Positions 47,601 through 51,274 of a stretch of DNA of 64,000 bases are shown here, one piece after another. Made by a program: the position numbers and the translations under genes. The notes under the pieces were generated by a model. That model was not told the origin of the DNA. It ran no database searches and saw nothing but the letters and a program-made list of their open reading frames with translations. Each line of letters starts with the position of its first letter. Within the stretch, counting starts at the first letter, position 1. The stretch is from the NCBI GenBank assembly GCA_030141605.1, contig JAQGDQ010000513.1, positions 1 through 64,000 of the forward strand, written 5' to 3'. The DNA is from Tubiluchus corallicola (Eukaryota > Priapulida > Priapulimorpha > Priapulimorphida > Tubiluchidae).

Positions 47601-50600
47601 TTATCGTCTTTATCCAGAACTCCTAATTCCTATGAAAAAGGTTAAAACATTCTTATAAATAAGATGCAAATAATGAGATGTTGCAAGTCTTACCAAGGAA
47701 GTAAGATGCATTCAGGGTTCCCACAGAATTTTAAAATAAATTCCCTGATGTTTACATGACTTTTTCCTGACAAAATATTGACCAAGATAAGCAGAAATTG
47801 CATTACCACTATACATATTCAAACACTTTTGTGTATGGACATTCATATATATACTTATATATAATGCGTCGACACAGTTGCAGTAGTGCTAACAAAATTA
47901 CACTAATCACATTAAATAAACTTTGTTAATCCCATCATTATTTTTGGAACAGAAATCAAAACTAGGAGCCTGCCATAGCAAAATTTTGTTCGAACATGAA
48001 TTGCAGAAAAATATTTTTGGAAAAATATCAGTTCACCTTGATTATTTTTGCAAACCTTTCCAATTTCCCTGACTTTCTGCCCCATTTTCATCACTTTCCA
48101 TGACTTTTTACCAAATTATCTTTTTCCCTGACTTTTCCATGACTTTCCTGGATAGCCTGTATTTTCACGGATTTTCCCTGACCGTGGGTACCCCGCGTAT
48201 TTGTTTCTACCGCACAATGTACATAATTATTAGGACAGCATGTACTAGGAACTGGAGATGTGTCTTACGGCCCTTTTGATAATCAAGGTTATCTTTGACA
48301 GCAATTTTTTGCCCGTTTTCATTTCTCAGTTTACAATGTTTGTACAATTTTTAGTCCATACTTTTAAGTTCTCTAGAGCAAATGCAGCTGCGGATTGTTC
48401 ACTTGCTATTTTGCGGCTCGCAGGAATGCCTGGAATCTCCAAGTCTGTTGGCCAAGCCATCTTGACAACAGCTAACCATTCTGGCTTATGATCAAGATTT
48501 GACAGGTTCACGGCACTGTGAAAAACAAATAAGCAAACAAACATGAGTAACGCTTGTCGCAGATGGCTCTAAATAAAACAGTAAACAGTAAACTCTAAAT
48601 AAAACAGTAAACAATGCTAACAATAAAAAAGCACTGACGATTTGTCATTAATAATCATAACTTCAAAATCATGTTCATTAATGGAGAAATGAGCGCCACA
48701 ATTGTGTGCTAGCAAACCAAAACCGTCCTTAAGTCGGCATAGTTAAAACTACGTTATGATGCTTCAAAGTAGAATGCACCAAAAATTTGGTCAAATGTCA
48801 ATTTTTCATATTTTGTAAAAACCAATGCTAAATATATAGGATTGTTATAATCTAGTATCAAATTATCAAGGAAGTTTCGAAAATACTAAAAATTATCTAT
48901 TTTTATAACCCTGTACCCACGTCTCTGTCTAGAAACTAGTACTGCACTTGTAAAAAACTTGTTTTTTTCAAACTCTGATAGCAGTTCATGAAAGCTGTCA
49001 TTTTTCTTTGGGTTTTTTCTGTTTCCAAGCCCAGATCTTTGTCAGGAAGAGCCATCTACTGGATTTAAATAAAGCTTTAACATGTTCTTGCAAAGTCCGT
49101 AGCAACCAACATTTCTGCGGTTGCTAAGTGTTTTGTAGAAATGCGATAAAAAACAATGGCTAACTTTAACAGTGATTTTCTCAAGATTATGTTTTTCACT
49201 GCATAGCCTGCACCTCAATTTCAACATGGATTATCTCAGTTTAGAAATAACATAGAGTGATGAACTTGGTATCAAAACGATACTCATGAAATGGAGATTC
49301 AAGATTTGTGAATAAGTAGAAAAGCTTAATTGCCGACTTATGGACAATTTTGCTAAACAAGTACACATATATTGTTGAATTATAAACTCAGTTTGTCCAA
49401 AAAAAGTGAAAAGTTGTGATTGAGCCTGGTTTTAAAACAGGGACCATTCATTTACAAAACAAATACCATGACCACTAAACTACGCAATCAATCCCTCGAG
49501 AAGGACCTATCACGATCACAGGACTCAACTGATCTAGTAGTCACGGCATTCAACTGTAATTGAAAAATCACTGGTTCAAATCTAGATACAGTGCTGACTT
49601 TTTCACATTTTTTATTTTGGTCAAATTTAGCAGGAATCATCAGTGGGTTTGAATCATCTCTATGATGCCAACTATTGCATCAACATTCGACATCGGAAAA
49701 TCAAAACAAAATTGAAAAACAGACTACTGCTCCAAAGTACATTCTAGTTTTTATGTATAGAACATTCTTTTCTCTTATAACAGCCAAGATCAAACACAAT
49801 CTTAAATGTCTACAGTTGGTATGCTGACAAACTTGCAATTTATTTTCCATCAACATCAAAATCGACTCAAACTGAAACTTCTCTGCTAAAACAGAAACAC
49901 AAACAAAAAAATACTTTCGCTTGTACTCCAGTTGGTAAAACGATACCTGTACTTCAACAGATGATCAAGTGGTTTATGGTTTAAAGAAACTCTCTGAAAG
50001 ATTTCTTGAAGCTGTGACTTTGCATCAGCATATTTTATGACTGGATCAGCATCTCTATTTTCTGTTCAACAAAAGAGAAGAGCATGAAAAGAATGGTTGA
50101 CATTTCAAACACGAGATGCTATAAACAATAGTGTGCACTTCATCTAAGATCTAATAACACTGATCTTGTGCTGTCATTTAAGGATGGCTTGACTAGTTGA
50201 CCTTCATGGTCTTTCGCCACCGTACTTCCATTGTGATAATTAAATACATTTACTTGTCTCAGTTATATCATGAATATGGAAATAAATGCAAGTTTTAAAT
50301 TGAATTGTCATTCCTAAAAACCATGATTCAGTGTCATCCAGGCAGCAATGCAATGTCAGACGTTAATACAATGTTACATAATTTTTTATATAAAAATGGG
50401 CCTTTAGCTGTTGGAATCGTTTAACAGCGAAAACAGGCTGGAATTAGATGAAAACATGTTCAAGTTGCATACTAAACAAGTAACAATGTACTAGAGGTCC
50501 CAACATCAGAAAAACCAGACACAAGAAAACCGCTTAATAAAATAAAGGTAGACCGTGTTTGGCAGACACTGTCTGCTTTTGACAGTGAGTCGGGAAACAA

Positions 50601-50885
50601 CAACATAAATAGTCCCTTGGCCTATTTCTGCGTTTGAAAAGCTGTGCTTGTATTGTTCGGTGTTAGCTCTGTGCTTACAAAGTGTAAGTGTGTAACAAAG
50701 TTTGAAGAAAGTTCCATGATTGACGTCATAAAAGGCATTGATCTTTTCCAAAGCAATTTACCTTGTAATATGCCGGGGATTTTGCTGTTGGAGATAATTC
50801 TGTAATGATTAACTAATAATTGCATTCTAATCGAACAGCATAAACATTTTCGTGCTGAAAATCGTCGAAAGCAGTGCGCTGCCAT
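13559..50885 (-). CDS. DHX30: DHX30-like DExH-box RNA helicase, complete 23-exon gene
   Basis: An ATP-dependent RNA helicase of the DEAH/RHA family; in vertebrates DHX30 acts in mitochondrial RNA granules and ribosome assembly. The 23 exons (listed separately) sum to 3315 nt = 1104 aa plus stop, with every phase consistent and GT-AG borders throughout. Order: basic presequence (1-41), one dsRBD (about 60-140), acidic linker, then helicase motifs: I GETGCGKT (311-318), Ia TQPRR (343-347), II DEVH (413-416), III SAT (445-447), IV FLPGW (538-542), V TNITET (594-599), [10 protein letters not shown] (641-648), followed by HA2, OB-fold and a C-terminal tail. [17 protein letters not shown] and the post-SAT region are closer to DHX30 than to DHX9, DHX29, DHX36 or DHX57. 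Human DHX30 is about 1194 aa with an extra dsRBD-like region, absent here. The gene is divergent from SPOP and convergent with TUBE1. Confidence 0.92.
13829..13848. repeat. T-run / G-run homopolymer tract
   Basis: TTTTTTTT followed by about 11 G in the last DHX30 intron. Length is sequencing-prone. Confidence 0.7.
14265..14878 (+). mobile_element. MITE family GTGTGCTTGCAAACC, copy a
   Basis: Left end GTGTGCTTGCAAACCAAAAC + TGTCCATAAGTCGGCA. The right end is shortened (TTGCCGACTTATGCAAGCACAC). The interior is shared with five more copies in this window. Family ends read TGCTTGCAAACCAAAACYGT against a right end GACGATTTTGCTATGCAAGC. No transposase seen. Confidence 0.8.
15080..15197 (-). CDS. 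DHX30: DHX30 exon 22
   Basis: Encodes [20 protein letters not shown], matching the LGRALGRMVERSL helix near the C-terminus, then an acidic stretch [13 protein letters not shown]. Phase 0 at the 3' end. Confidence 0.9.
15198..16459. other. DHX30 intron 21, no feature recognised
   Basis: AT-rich with a short TTATTA-rich patch near 15318-15345. No element ends found. Confidence 0.4.
16460..16553 (-). CDS. DHX30: DHX30 exon 21
   Basis: Encodes [20 protein letters not shown] and [10 protein letters not shown]. The acceptor is purine-rich (GTTAAAAAAAG). A second in-frame AG three bases later would drop one Lys, so the 5' border is uncertain by 3 nt. Phases fit both neighbours. Confidence 0.82.
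16614..17244. mobile_element. piggyBac-like MITE, CCCTTTCACTACG ends
   Basis: CCCTTTCACTACG on the left and CCGTAGTGAAAAGG on the right, flanked by TTAG/TTAA (one base decayed from TTAA). Ends starting CCCTTT next to TTAA are piggyBac-type. A CA-rich microsatellite (16793-16855) sits inside. A 55-bp stretch near 16978-17030 recurs at 45908-45962. Confidence 0.65.
16793..16855. repeat. (CA)n / (CACG)n microsatellite
   Basis: Mixed CA and CACG dinucleotide tract. It generates His-Thr-rich spurious frames. Confidence 0.95.
17555..17950 (-). mobile_element. MITE family AATAAG-TTTTTC, copy 2
   Basis: AATAAGCCTTTTCACAGTTTC at one end and GGGAAAAACGCTTATT at the other. Inverted relative to the 6.9-kb copy. 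Lies in the DHX30 intron between exons 20 and 21. Confidence 0.7.
17984..18576. mobile_element. Tigger/pogo-like MITE, TA-CAGTGTTCCCTCGCT
   Basis: CAGTGTTCCCTCGCTAATTTG at the left and CGATAAGTGAGGGAACACTG at the right, with TA duplicated at 17982-17983 and 18577-18578. The CAGTG..CCCTCG..TTCGCGG type of end is Tigger-like. 593 bp, no coding. Its right end is 65 bp downstream of DHX30 exon 20. Confidence 0.8.
18642..18777 (-). CDS. DHX30: DHX30 exon 20: OB-fold end
   Basis: Encodes [20 protein letters not shown], equivalent to [20 protein letters not shown] of DHX30, then [15 protein letters not shown]. Confidence 0.95.
19222..20455. mobile_element. Tigger-like element CAGTGAGTCCTCGCTTAACG, right end lost
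   Basis: The left end is TA-CAGTGAGTCCTCGCTTAACG. Right-side Tigger sequence (TAAAATGAGACGTGCGTCGT.., GTCAAAGGTTCAGCGTCACT) breaks off near 20455. It is split by a hAT-like MITE at 19436-19966. Confidence 0.65.
19436..19966 (+). mobile_element. hAT-like MITE CAGGGATGAG, copy 2, exact 8-bp TSD
   Basis: CAGGGATGAG...CTCATCCCTA flanked by CTTGAAAC at 19428-19435 and 19967-19974. The 8-bp duplication and CAGGG ends indicate the hAT superfamily. Nested in the Tigger-like element. Confidence 0.9.
20530..20756 (+). repeat. copy of the 31.3-32.1-kb repeat unit
   Basis: TTGGAAAACTGCTGAAGCAAAGCC to GCGGGGCATTTGGTAG matches the second half of each unit at 31328-32108. Confidence 0.7.
20834..21025 (-). 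CDS. DHX30: DHX30 exon 19: OB-fold
   Basis: Encodes [14 protein letters not shown], then [13 protein letters not shown] and SSWLTFYNK, the OB-fold signature (LMAGLYPNLI...LHKSTIN...WLTYF) of RHA-type helicases. Confidence 0.95.
21210..21818. mobile_element. foldback MITE CAGTCAACCTCGGATATAAC
   Basis: The ends CAGTCAACCTCGGATATAAC and GTATCCGAGGTTGAC are inverted. The inverted arms extend about 200 bp each (to ~21405 and from ~21620), so the element is largely a palindrome. TA at the left flank; Tc1/mariner-like ends. Ends within 30 bp of DHX30 exon 18. Confidence 0.78.
21845..21963 (-). CDS. DHX30: DHX30 exon 18: bridge before OB-fold
   Basis: Encodes [20 protein letters not shown] and [10 protein letters not shown], ending in the ELVK that precedes the OB-fold. 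An open frame on the opposite strand (21799-21996) is a shadow. A foldback MITE lies within 30 bp of the donor. Confidence 0.9.
22110..22965. repeat. 62-bp tandem repeats and related flanking sequence
   Basis: ACAGTCAATACGCATCACGG..ATTACGTGCATGTGTAA is repeated about four times in 22700-22965. Related words (ATGCATGATCCGTATT, TGCGCGATGTGTGATCC) occur at 22125-22215, so this may be one transposon with iterated subterminal motifs. Confidence 0.65.
23024..23180 (-). CDS. DHX30: DHX30 exon 17: HA2/bridge
   Basis: Encodes [20 protein letters not shown] and [16 protein letters not shown], the SDHLxF...W family signature. Phase 1 at the 3' end. Confidence 0.93.
23555..23650. repeat. (GT)n/(GTGC)n/(AT)n compound microsatellite
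   Basis: TG run, then CGTG run, then TATATG/AT run. The long frames on both strands are artefacts. Confidence 0.95.
24035..24388. mobile_element. TA-flanked MITE CACTCGTATCTCGGTT, copy 1
   Basis: CACTCGTATCTCGGTTCGTC at left, GGCAAACCGAGAGATGAGTG at right, TA at both flanks. 354 bp. Second copy 39988-40453. Confidence 0.8.
24426..24519 (-). CDS. DHX30: DHX30 exon 16: HA2 continued
   Basis: Encodes [20 protein letters not shown], matching CLHPLLVVVSCLT of DHX30. Donor GAA|GTAAGC. A TA-flanked MITE ends 37 bp downstream in the intron. Confidence 0.94.
24589..25128 (-). mobile_element. 5S-rRNA-derived SINE (SINE3 type) with exact 13-bp TSD
   Basis: Minus-strand transcript order: a 5S rRNA-like head (25128 to about 25010), then a ~420-bp body, ending in AGAAGGATGCCAACA at 24589. 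Flanked by TATCTCAAACACT at 24576-24588 and 25129-25141. The duplication places the 5' end exactly at the first base of the 5S-like head, as expected if the internal RNA polymerase III promoter of 5S drives it. Lies in the DHX30 intron between exons 15 and 16, same strand as the gene. Confidence 0.92.
25010..25128 (-). rRNA. 5S rRNA-like head of SINE (not a functional 5S gene)
   Basis: On the minus strand it reads GACTATGGCCAAATCACGTT, then GTTCTCGTCTAATCACCGA, AGTTAAG-type loop, GGGTTAGTACTTGGATGGGT, GACCGCCTAGGAATGCCAGG and TGCTGTAGGC. About 119 nt, the normal 5S length, with A-box/IE/C-box regions recognisable. Several substitutions and direct continuation into the SINE body argue against a ribosomal gene. 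Confidence 0.9.
25142..26408. other. DHX30 intron 15 remainder
   Basis: Contains a GATGATGATGACGATGACG patch near 25498-25520 and a CA microsatellite at 25926-25970; otherwise nothing recognised. Confidence 0.5.
26409..26547 (-). CDS. DHX30: DHX30 exon 15: HA2 domain
   Basis: Encodes [20 protein letters not shown] and [20 protein letters not shown], the HA2 signature (LTxLGRxLAxxPxxPRLxKML). Confidence 0.96.
26606..27229 (+). mobile_element. MITE family GTGTGCTTGCAAACC, copy b (right end lost)
   Basis: Same left end as copy a. The right end stops at TTGCCAACGTATGGAC and runs into a 31-bp tandem repeat. The left end lies 60 bp upstream (gene sense) of DHX30 exon 15. Confidence 0.75.
27237..27336 (+). 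repeat. 31-bp tandem repeat, ~3 copies
   Basis: GGCTAATTATCAAAACAATT + GATCTTTTTTAT repeated, starting at the broken end of MITE copy b. Confidence 0.9.
27428..27683 (-). CDS. DHX30: DHX30 exon 14: motif VI (QRRGRAGR)
   Basis: Encodes [20 protein letters not shown] through [13 protein letters not shown]. It contains motif VI with its arginine finger and the start of the winged-helix/HA2 module. It is the largest exon (85 codons). Confidence 0.96.
27751..28144 (+). mobile_element. MITE family AATAAG-TTTTTC, copy 3
   Basis: Starts AATGCGCCTTTTCACAGTTCC and ends CTGTGAGAAGGCTTATT. Lies in the intron between DHX30 exons 13 and 14. Confidence 0.7.
28145..28668. other. DHX30 intron 13 part, nothing recognised
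   Basis: AT-rich; no element ends or open frames. Confidence 0.4.
28669..29306 (-). mobile_element. MITE family GTGTGCTTGCAAACC, copy c
   Basis: Reverse orientation relative to copies a and b: starts GTGTTTGCACAGCAAAATCG and ends GACGGTTTTGGTTTGCACGC. Both ends present. Confidence 0.78.
29449..29578 (-). CDS. DHX30: DHX30 exon 13: motif V
   Basis: Encodes [20 protein letters not shown] and [18 protein letters not shown]. Motif V carries Thr and Met where most relatives have TNIAETSIT. Confidence 0.95.
29664..29974 (-). mobile_element. tRNA-derived SINE with (ATT)n tail
   Basis: The minus strand starts GCGACCAGACGGTTTAGTCT. It has a pol III A-box (TTTAGTCTAGTGGTAATGCG, 29943-29962) and a B-box (GAGTTCGAACCAGCGG, ~29905-29920) at tRNA spacing. 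A ~150-bp body follows, then a (TTA)n tail at 29664-29723. No clear target duplication identified. The SINE lies in the DHX30 intron between exons 12 and 13. Confidence 0.82.
29975..31320. other. DHX30 intron 12 part with a GC-richer island
   Basis: 30340-30860 is less AT-rich than its surroundings and carries overlapping open frames on both strands (80-105 codons). None shows a domain I recognise, and no splice phase links them to DHX30. Possibly a decayed gene or transposon fragment. Confidence 0.35.
31328..32108 (+). repeat. two tandem ~375-bp units, possible Helitron-type ends
   Basis: GACCCAGCTCSCGATTTTTT starts at 31328 and again at 31703. Each unit contains AACGTTCTAGCG, GACGTCAT, AAAGCT(G/A)CTGCTGGCTTTGCG and GTTCRCGCATTGTTGATTAT. 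The second ends with a hairpin GCAAATTTTTTTGC, ten bases, then CTAG followed by T, resembling a Helitron 3' end. The copy at 20530-20756 has the hairpin but ends GTAG. Confidence 0.5.
32317..32465 (-). CDS. DHX30: DHX30 exon 12: motif IV (FLPGW)
   Basis: Encodes [20 protein letters not shown] and [19 protein letters not shown], the start of RecA domain 2. Confidence 0.95.
32490..32815 (+). mobile_element. CAGTAGGTGCC element, copy 2 (right end lost)
   Basis: TA-CAGTAGGTGCTGCTTAATAG, then an interior matching 8109-9278 (AGTAAAAATCTTGAGTCAATTA). It stops near 32815, just before DHX30 exon 11. Confidence 0.65.
32852..32962 (-). CDS. DHX30: DHX30 exon 11: acidic insert
   Basis: Encodes [16 protein letters not shown] and [14 protein letters not shown], like the acidic insert and VTDLVLHI helix of DHX30. 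A MITE end lies about 38 bp upstream of the acceptor. Confidence 0.9.
33001..33715 (-). mobile_element. MITE family GTGTGCTTGCAAACC, copy d
   Basis: Starts GTGTGCTAGCATAGCAGAATC and ends ACAGCTTTGGTTCGCAC, with a small extra insert near 33610-33680. It begins 38 bp upstream of DHX30 exon 11. Confidence 0.78.
33716..34362. other. DHX30 intron 10 part, nothing recognised
   Basis: A 67-codon minus-strand frame (34069-34272) has no recognisable motif and no fitting splice sites. Confidence 0.4.
34363..34850 (+). repeat. ~81-bp tandem repeat, 6 copies
   Basis: The unit TGTCAAGATTATCTACCCAG + CAAAATG..GTTTACAGCCCACCCAC varies mainly in TATCC/TACCC and an optional GT. In the intron between DHX30 exons 10 and 11. 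Confidence 0.95.
35196..35304 (-). CDS. DHX30: DHX30 exon 10: [13 protein letters not shown]
   Basis: Encodes [18 protein letters not shown], equivalent to the CPVIKVPGF-YPV link between the two RecA domains. Phase 0 at the 3' end. Confidence 0.93.
35305..36266. other. DHX30 intron 9 part, nothing recognised
   Basis: Short frames near 35560 and 35819 have no recognisable content. Confidence 0.4.
36267..37133 (+). mobile_element. MITE family GTGTGCTTGCAAACC, copy e (with LINE inside)
   Basis: GTGTGATTGCAAACCAAAGCC to GACGATTTTGCTATGCAAGC + ACAC. The interior is interrupted by a 185-bp LINE 3' end at 36429-36613. Confidence 0.78.
36429..36613 (+). mobile_element. LINE 3' end, 185 bp, nested in MITE copy e
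   Basis: Encodes the reverse-transcriptase C-terminus [18 protein letters not shown]...[12 protein letters not shown] and stop, then a GAAGAAGAAG tail. Flanked by an 18-bp duplication with one mismatch (ATATCATCAGCAGCATTA at 36411, ATATCATCATCAGCATTA at 36614). A different LINE family from the 9.4-kb copy. Confidence 0.85.
37408..37567 (-). CDS. DHX30: DHX30 exon 9: motifs II (DEVH) and III (SAT)
   Basis: Encodes [20 protein letters not shown] and [23 protein letters not shown] in motif II and HERN/HERD after it are DHX30-like. Ends AATAA|GTGAGT. Confidence 0.96.
37745..38210 (-). pseudogene. decayed LINE reverse-transcriptase C-terminus
   Basis: [15 protein letters not shown], then after a frameshift [20 protein letters not shown] and [20 protein letters not shown], the thumb/C-terminal region of a non-LTR reverse transcriptase. 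Same family as 51275-52190 by GHxLRLP--xPVxIAL. In the intron between DHX30 exons 8 and 9. Confidence 0.85.
38538..39032 (-). mobile_element. hAT-like MITE CAGGGATGAG, copy 3, exact 8-bp TSD
   Basis: CAGGGATGAG...CTCATCCCTG flanked by ATTCGTAG at 38530-38537 and 39033-39040. Opposite orientation to copies 1 and 2, 495 bp. Confidence 0.9.
39713..39812 (-). CDS. DHX30: DHX30 exon 8: motif Ib region
   Basis: Encodes [20 protein letters not shown] and [14 protein letters not shown]. The usual FCTVGILLRKL is here [11 protein letters not shown], a Val to Pro change in motif Ib. Confidence 0.93.
39988..40453. mobile_element. TA-flanked MITE CACTCGTATCTCGGTT, copy 2
   Basis: CATTCATATCTCGGTTTGCC at left and GGCAAACCGAGACATGAGCG at right. 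The interior shares a core with the CAGGGATGAG and CAGTAGGTGCC families. Confidence 0.75.
40541..40775 (-). CDS. DHX30: DHX30 exon 7: helicase motifs I and Ia
   Basis: Encodes [15 protein letters not shown], motif [15 protein letters not shown] and motif Ia [16 protein letters not shown], ending VGYQ. The ATP-binding Lys is residue 317. Phase 0 at the 3' end, donor CAG|GTGAGT. Confidence 0.96.
40917..41948. mobile_element. hAT-like element GTAGGAATGTTAA with nested pogo MITE
   Basis: GTAGGAATGTTAAATGATAAC at left, GTTATTGTTAACATGCCTAC at right. ACGATAACGATTCGATACC / ATAATCGATAA subterminal motifs on both sides. No clear target duplication. A pogo-type MITE sits at 41217-41545. Confidence 0.6.
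41217..41545. mobile_element. pogo-type MITE, TA-CCGTATTTATTCGAGTATAA
   Basis: CCGTATTTATTCGAGTATAA at left, TTATACTCGAATAAATACGG at right, TA on both sides. 329 bp, non-coding. Confidence 0.82.
42533..42949 (-). mobile_element. hAT (ZBED5-like) deletion derivative
   Basis: Starts CAGTGGTTCTTAACC and ends CAGCACTG, bounded by near-identical TTAGA(G/C)TCTAAAT on each side. The minus strand carries the transposase remnant described separately. Confidence 0.8.
42542..42852 (-). pseudogene. hAT transposase remnant, internally deleted
   Basis: A minus-strand ATG at 42852 opens [20 protein letters not shown], the N-terminus typical of ZBED5/FAM200-like hAT transposases. After about 24 codons the sequence shifts frame into [20 protein letters not shown] and [20 protein letters not shown], the start of the catalytic RNase-H-like domain, then terminates. 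The BED finger body and most of the domain are missing. Confidence 0.85.
43383..43480 (+). repeat. 17-bp tandem repeat, ~6 copies
   Basis: CTTGTAAGCATGTACAT repeated, 38 bp downstream (gene sense) of DHX30 exon 6. Confidence 0.95.
43519..43666 (-). CDS. DHX30: DHX30 exon 6: pre-helicase segment
   Basis: Encodes [20 protein letters not shown] and [14 protein letters not shown], equivalent to the LPV-x(3)-R segment just upstream of motif I in DEAH helicases. Confidence 0.88.
43778..44254. mobile_element. hAT MITE TAGTGATGGGCAA with 8-bp TSD
   Basis: TAGTGATGGGCAATTTTG at left, ATTGCCCATCACTA at right, flanked by GTCATGAC and GTCGTGAC (one mismatch). 477 bp. Confidence 0.88.
44255..45010. other. 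DHX30 intron 5 part with hammerhead-like core
   Basis: No element ends found. On the + strand CTGATGA (44913-44919), a short GTC/GAC stem and GAAA (44933-44936) resemble a hammerhead ribozyme core with one extra A. The rest shows nothing. Confidence 0.3.
45011..45200 (-). CDS. DHX30: DHX30 exon 5: acidic linker
   Basis: Encodes a low-conservation Asp/Glu/Asn-rich linker containing [17 protein letters not shown]. It is accepted because acceptor CTTTTTACAG, donor AAAG|GTGATT and both phases fit exactly between exons 4 and 6. Confidence 0.8.
45243..45656. mobile_element. hAT MITE CAGGGGTGTGCAAA
   Basis: CAGGGGTGTGCAAATTG at left, CAGTTTGCACACCCCTG at right. The interior GGGCCGCA/GCGGGCCGC motifs are typical of hAT elements of this end type. 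8-bp flanks only partly match. Confidence 0.82.
46356..46798 (-). mobile_element. pogo/Tigger deletion derivative, TA-CCGTATTTTCCC
   Basis: CCGTATTTTCCCATGTATAAG at left, CTTATAGATGGGAAAATACGG at right, TA on both sides, 443 bp. Carries the C-terminus of its transposase. Confidence 0.88.
46453..46680 (-). pseudogene. pogo transposase C-terminal remnant
   Basis: [20 protein letters not shown] and [14 protein letters not shown] followed by an acidic tail ending [13 protein letters not shown]. The W-x(3)-AW..I..SF..CGISN motif is the end of pogo/Tigger DDE transposases. The DDE core is deleted. Confidence 0.88.
47480..47629 (-). CDS. DHX30: DHX30 exon 4: end of dsRBD and linker
   Basis: Encodes [20 protein letters not shown], matching the LGL-D-NEPL continuation of the DHX30 dsRBD, then [17 protein letters not shown]. 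Phase 0 at both ends, 50 codons. Confidence 0.9.
47713..48194. mobile_element. hAT-like MITE CAGGGTTCCCAC
   Basis: CAGGGTTCCCACAG at left, CCGTGGGTACCCC at right. The interior has repeated TTTCCCTGACTTTYCATGAC motifs, a known look of such elements. It fills the intron between DHX30 exons 3 and 4. Confidence 0.7.
48362..48515 (-). CDS. DHX30: DHX30 exon 3: dsRBD strands and second helix
   Basis: Encodes [20 protein letters not shown], then [20 protein letters not shown]. The last stretch is the A-E-x-x-A-A-A helix typical of dsRBDs, with the usual Lys-rich loop partly replaced. The donor AAA|GTATGG is in phase 0. Confidence 0.9.
48704..49366 (+). mobile_element. MITE family GTGTGCTTGCAAACC, copy f
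   Basis: GTGTGCTAGCAAACCAAAACC at the left, GACAATTTTGCTAAACAAGT + ACAC at the right. Full-length copy of about 660 bp between DHX30 exons 2 and 3. Confidence 0.8.
49418..49489 (-). tRNA. degenerate tRNA-like sequence (72 nt)
   Basis: The minus strand reads GATTGCGTAGTTTAGTGGTC...CCTGTTTTAAAACCAGGCTC + AATC. The acceptor stem pairs GATTG-C-G with C-T-CAATC, a 4-bp anticodon stem closes the loop GTTTTGT (anticodon TTT), and the T stem pairs CCTG/CAGG. The T loop is TTTTAAAA instead of TTCRANYC, so it is more likely a tRNA pseudogene or SINE head than a working gene. Confidence 0.4.
49522..49600 (+). tRNA. second tRNA-like sequence (pol III boxes)
   Basis: A-box-like TGATCTAGTAGTCACGG (49530-49546) and B-box GGTTCAAATCT (49573-49583) at tRNA spacing. 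It reads away from the tRNA-like sequence on the minus strand 32 bp upstream. The acceptor stem is not convincing. Confidence 0.35.
49947..50061 (-). CDS. DHX30: DHX30 exon 2: start of dsRBD
   Basis: Encodes [20 protein letters not shown] and [17 protein letters not shown], the first helix of a double-stranded RNA-binding domain. The acceptor is TTGAACAG and the donor is ACAG|GTATCG. Confidence 0.85.
50762..50885 (-). CDS. DHX30: DHX30 exon 1: start and putative mitochondrial presequence
   Basis: The ATG at 50885 opens [20 protein letters not shown] and continues to GILQ. The first 41 residues contain seven Arg/Lys and no Asp/Glu, as in mitochondrial targeting peptides. The donor ACAAG|GTAAAT leaves one base (G), which joins AA of exon 2 to give Glu, so phase supports the exon. 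An additional upstream coding exon cannot be excluded. Confidence 0.75.
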
Positions 50886-51274
50886 ACTTTCGTACTCATT
50901 ACACTACTCATAGCAAGATAGACGCATCGTTCTTGGAAAGATTTCAATTGCGATTTGTTTTATAAAAAAGTGTCCCAACTCATAAGACAAAAGAAACAAA
51001 AAGCTTTTTGTTCTACTTTTTTCTCTTTAATTTATTCTTTTCTGTATTTAATTGCTTGTATTTATTGTAACTTTGTACATCTCCTGTAACCTGTAATTTC
51101 ACTTTTCTCTCGTTTTCATTTATATTATGTCATTGTAGGTACTGAAACTTCCACTCGTTTCTTTTAACTTAACTTCGAGTTAGTGTTAGTGAATGATGAG
51201 GCAATCGGTAATTACTAAAATTTATTTAGTTAAATGAATTTACTGTAAAAGTTGGGAACACCTTAGAAAGAACT
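50886..51274. other. DHX30 upstream region
   Basis: AT-rich sequence before the DHX30 ATG. Presumably 5' UTR and promoter, but no element can be pointed out. Confidence 0.3.

Noticed and set aside
50506-50751. Separate small gene upstream of DHX30
   Set aside because: Lies in DHX30 intron 1 downstream of the donor at 50761; no motif.
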